From NCBI GenBank assembly GCA_944389015.1, contig CALXKS010000040.1:1-32651 (forward strand): a stretch of DNA of 32,651 nt, written 5' to 3'. Below the pieces are notes generated by a model. The model worked only from the letters and a program-made list of their open reading frames with translations, had not been told where the DNA came from and ran no database searches. This stretch comes from an uncultured Spirochaetaceae bacterium (GTDB lineage Bacteria; Spirochaetota; Spirochaetia; Sphaerochaetales; Sphaerochaetaceae). Below are positions 31,383 to 32,651 of the stretch, piece after piece (the stretch's first letter is position 1; every line of letters starts with the position of its first letter). A program made the position numbers and the translations under genes.

Positions 31383-31697
31383 ATGGATCACGTTGCCATC
31401 AATGTGAATGATCTTGAATGGAATATAAAGTTCTTCGAAGATGTCTTCGGAATGACGGTCACTAAAGAGGGAACTGCTGATAATGGCAAGCGCCAGGTAT
31501 GGCTTTCGGGCGGTATCCAGCTTGTTCCCTATGACGGAGAGCTCGTGCAGGGAACGATGAATCATCTTGGCATAGCCGTGGATGATGTCGATGCTGTCCT
31601 TGCAAAGGCTGATAAGTATAACGTGACCCATCATGAGAAAGGCTGGAACTGGATTGTCATTCCTACCGGTCTTCTTATTGAGGTGCTTGGGGCCTGA
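31383..31697 (+). CDS. VOC superfamily (glyoxalase/epimerase-like) protein
   Basis: This 104-residue protein is a single vicinal-oxygen-chelate domain: MDHVAINVNDLEWNIKFFEDVFGMTV, then IQLVPYDG, NHLGIAVDDVDAVLAKADKY and GLLIEVLGA. Metal ligands fit H3, probably Q45 or an equivalent, H62 (NHLGIAV) and E101 (IEVLG). VOC enzymes include glyoxalases, epimerases and dioxygenases. AGAGGAGG upstream supports the start, 12 bases after the racemase-like gene. It ends flush against the end of the GntR gene on the other strand. A role as epimerase or isomerase of the imported acid is plausible but unproved. Confidence 0.85.
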   Translation: MDHVAINVNDLEWNIKFFEDVFGMTVTKEGTADNGKRQVWLSGGIQLVPYDGELVQGTMNHLGIAVDDVDAVLAKADKYNVTHHEKGWNWIVIPTGLLIEVLGA

Positions 31698-32315
31698 TTA
31701 CTCGTGGAGCACGTGGAATCTGATCAGATTCTTCGCTTCCTGCTTCTTGTCAGCCTTAAGGAGGGCCAGAAGCTCTCCATGCTGGCTTAGAAAGCGGACG
31801 AGCGTCTCCTCTGCCAGCCCCTGCTTGACCCTCAGAAGCTGTACCCGGGCATCAAGATGCTTGTAAAGCTCTGATAGAGTAGCGTTTCCTGCAATCTCTG
31901 TGAGAGTGATGTGGAAGAGGCTATCAAGCTCAAAGGCCTTGTCTCTTTCTCCGATGGAGAGTGAGAACTGGCAGACGGCGGCATAGTGGGATAGGAGAGG
32001 AAGCTTCTCAGTAAAGAGAACCGGGTTAAGATGATCGATGGCAAAGGATTCGAGGTCGATGCGGATTTCCGCGATATCGCGGGCTTCGCTCTCGCTGATC
32101 CTGGCGATTGCGGCATGGCTTCTCGGAGCAATCTTGACAAGTCCATACTCAGCAAGGCGCCTTATCGCTTCTCTTACCGGGGTTCTGGAGACACCGAATC
32201 TTGCGGCGAGATCATCCTCACGGATCTTCTCTCCGAAAGAAAGCTCTCCTCGGAGGATTTCGCCTTTGATGAGTGAGTATACCTGGTCAGCTAAAGATTG
32301 GGTGGAAGATTCCAT
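31698..32315 (-). CDS. GntR-family regulator with FCD domain
   Basis: This 205-residue repressor has a winged helix-turn-helix (residues ~8-65, IREDDLAARFGVSRTPVREAIRRLAEYGLV) and an all-helical FCD ligand domain with SEARDIAEIRIDLESFAIDHL, the DSLFHITLTEIAGN metal-ligand block, and C-terminal histidines in SQHGELLALLKAD and FHVLHE. FCD domains bind organic acids, often through a metal. ATG at 32315 has AGAGGAG six bases upstream and places the DNA-binding domain correctly; an open frame to 32348 adds only promoter sequence. It likely represses itself and the divergent transketolase through the ATTGTATACAAT sites. Confidence 0.93.
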   Translation of the reverse strand: MESSTQSLADQVYSLIKGEILRGELSFGEKIREDDLAARFGVSRTPVREAIRRLAEYGLVKIAPRSHAAIARISESEARDIAEIRIDLESFAIDHLNPVLFTEKLPLLSHYAAVCQFSLSIGERDKAFELDSLFHITLTEIAGNATLSELYKHLDARVQLLRVKQGLAEETLVRFLSQHGELLALLKADKKQEAKNLIRFHVLHE

Positions 32316-32334
32316 TTTCACTCCTCTTTCCCTG

Positions 32335-32363
32335 ATTCTAGGATACATTCATAGAGGGGTCAA
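32335..32363 (-). promoter_or_regulatory. Promoter of the GntR gene
   Basis: On the minus strand TTGACC (32358-32363), a 17-base spacer and TAGAAT (32335-32340). Operator 1 lies five bases upstream of this -35. Confidence 0.7.
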
Positions 32364-32368
32364 TCTTG

Positions 32369-32380
32369 ATTGTATACAAT
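32369..32380. promoter_or_regulatory. GntR/FCD operator 1
   Basis: ATTGTATACAAT is a perfect 12-bp palindrome of the GntR/FadR-subfamily type (TTGTATACAA core). It sits just upstream of the regulator's own -35. Confidence 0.85.
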
Positions 32381-32427
32381 GAGGGCCATAATAAGGGTTT
32401 TCATTGTTCGGCTATGCGGCTTTTGTC

Positions 32428-32456
32428 TTGCATAGATAGAAATACGATGATATAAG
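32428..32456 (+). promoter_or_regulatory. Promoter of the transketolase gene
   Basis: TTGCAT (32428-32433), a 17-base spacer and TATAAG (32451-32456). The start would fall near 32463, inside operator 2. Confidence 0.65.
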
Positions 32457-32457
32457 A

Positions 32458-32469
32458 ATTGTATACAGA
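32458..32469. promoter_or_regulatory. GntR/FCD operator 2, over the transketolase start
   Basis: ATTGTATACAGA matches operator 1 in ten of twelve bases and lies 89 bases from it, directly after the -10 box. A bound repressor would cover the transcription start. Confidence 0.8.
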
Positions 32470-32489
32470 ATTACAATTTGGAGGATAAT

Positions 32490-32651
32490 ATGGACGCAAA
32501 GCTTCAGGCACTGCTTGCAGATCCCTCAAAGAAGATGGATGCAGCAGAGCTTTCGTATCTTGCAGCATGCTTCAGAAGAACCATGTTCAGCGTTCTTCAT
32601 GAAAGGGGCACAGGGCACTGGGGAGGAGCTTCTTCCGCTGCTGAGCTTGTG
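32490..32651 (+). CDS. Transketolase N-terminal subunit (partial, cut by window edge)
   Basis: The first 54 codons read MDAKLQALLADPSKKMDAAELSY then AACFRRTMFSVLHERGTGHWGGASSAAELV. The GTGHWGGASSAAEL block is the thiamine-diphosphate-binding start of transketolases (usually GSGHPGG..SAAE), and the short lead suggests the split-subunit type with a separate C-terminal gene beyond the edge. W replacing P in GHPGG is unusual. It transfers two-carbon ketol groups. GGAGG eight bases before the ATG supports the start. Control by the GntR/FCD regulator is likely from the operators; a link to the pdxA2 pathway is possible. Confidence 0.8.
   Translation, partial: MDAKLQALLADPSKKMDAAELSYLAACFRRTMFSVLHERGTGHWGGASSAAELV

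Noticed and set aside
1..32651. CRISPR array, tRNA, rRNA, transposase or phage genes
   Set aside because: I looked for regularly spaced repeats, tRNA T-loop patterns and transposase motifs and saw none; the only long repeat is the two-copy element at 356 and 1714.

Overview
The window looks like chromosomal DNA of a host-associated spirochaete (Sphaerochaeta/Treponema-like). The best clue is an alanyl-tRNA synthetase of only 597 residues that ends after the editing domain, as spirochaetal AlaRS enzymes do. The periplasmic binding proteins also have spirochaete-like signal peptides ending in FA(Q)GGS.E without a lipobox cysteine. This placement is an inference; there is no rRNA or tRNA gene here.

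Bases 1-2300 are a decaying accessory patch: a frameshifted remnant at the left edge, an AbrB/MazE-type antitoxin with a PIN toxin behind a palindromic operator, a DUF3795 gene broken by one stop codon, and two copies of a ~135-bp direct repeat that each carry a terminator hairpin. A YczE/YitT-like membrane protein follows (2320-3000).

Bases 3147-13004, all on the minus strand, read as one catabolic operon: YcxB-like protein, tripartite tricarboxylate transporter (tctB, tctA, tctC), a glycosidase-like barrel protein, an OFA-type MFS permease, an SDR dehydrogenase, then a second barrel protein and a second SDR. The barrel+SDR pair is therefore duplicated. A divergent IclR regulator and a convergent AEC permease flank it. 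The likely role is uptake and oxidation of an organic or sugar acid; the substrate is unknown.

Bases 15534-17598 hold a biotin ECF transporter operon (bioMNY) behind a BirA-like operator. Bases 17615-20126 (minus) hold a GHKL histidine kinase overlapping a membrane/coiled-coil protein. Bases 20203-23827 hold a PanE-like reductase, a very divergent DprA-like protein and alaS. A small membrane protein (minus) lies back to back with a PrpR-type sigma-54 activator (24498-26399).

Bases 26400-31697 hold a second tricarboxylate-transporter operon: paired upstream activator sites, a well-formed -24/-12 promoter, pdxA2, tctB, tctA, tctC, an Asp/Glu-racemase-like gene and a VOC protein. The right edge has a GntR/FCD repressor divergent from a split transketolase subunit, with two matching operators between them.

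The most striking pattern is regulatory. In three divergent intergenic regions all six start codons lie exactly six bases downstream of a -10-like hexamer, without a usable Shine-Dalgarno sequence. This implies leaderless mRNAs for ycxB, iclR, the histidine kinase, panE, the small membrane protein and the sigma-54 activator.
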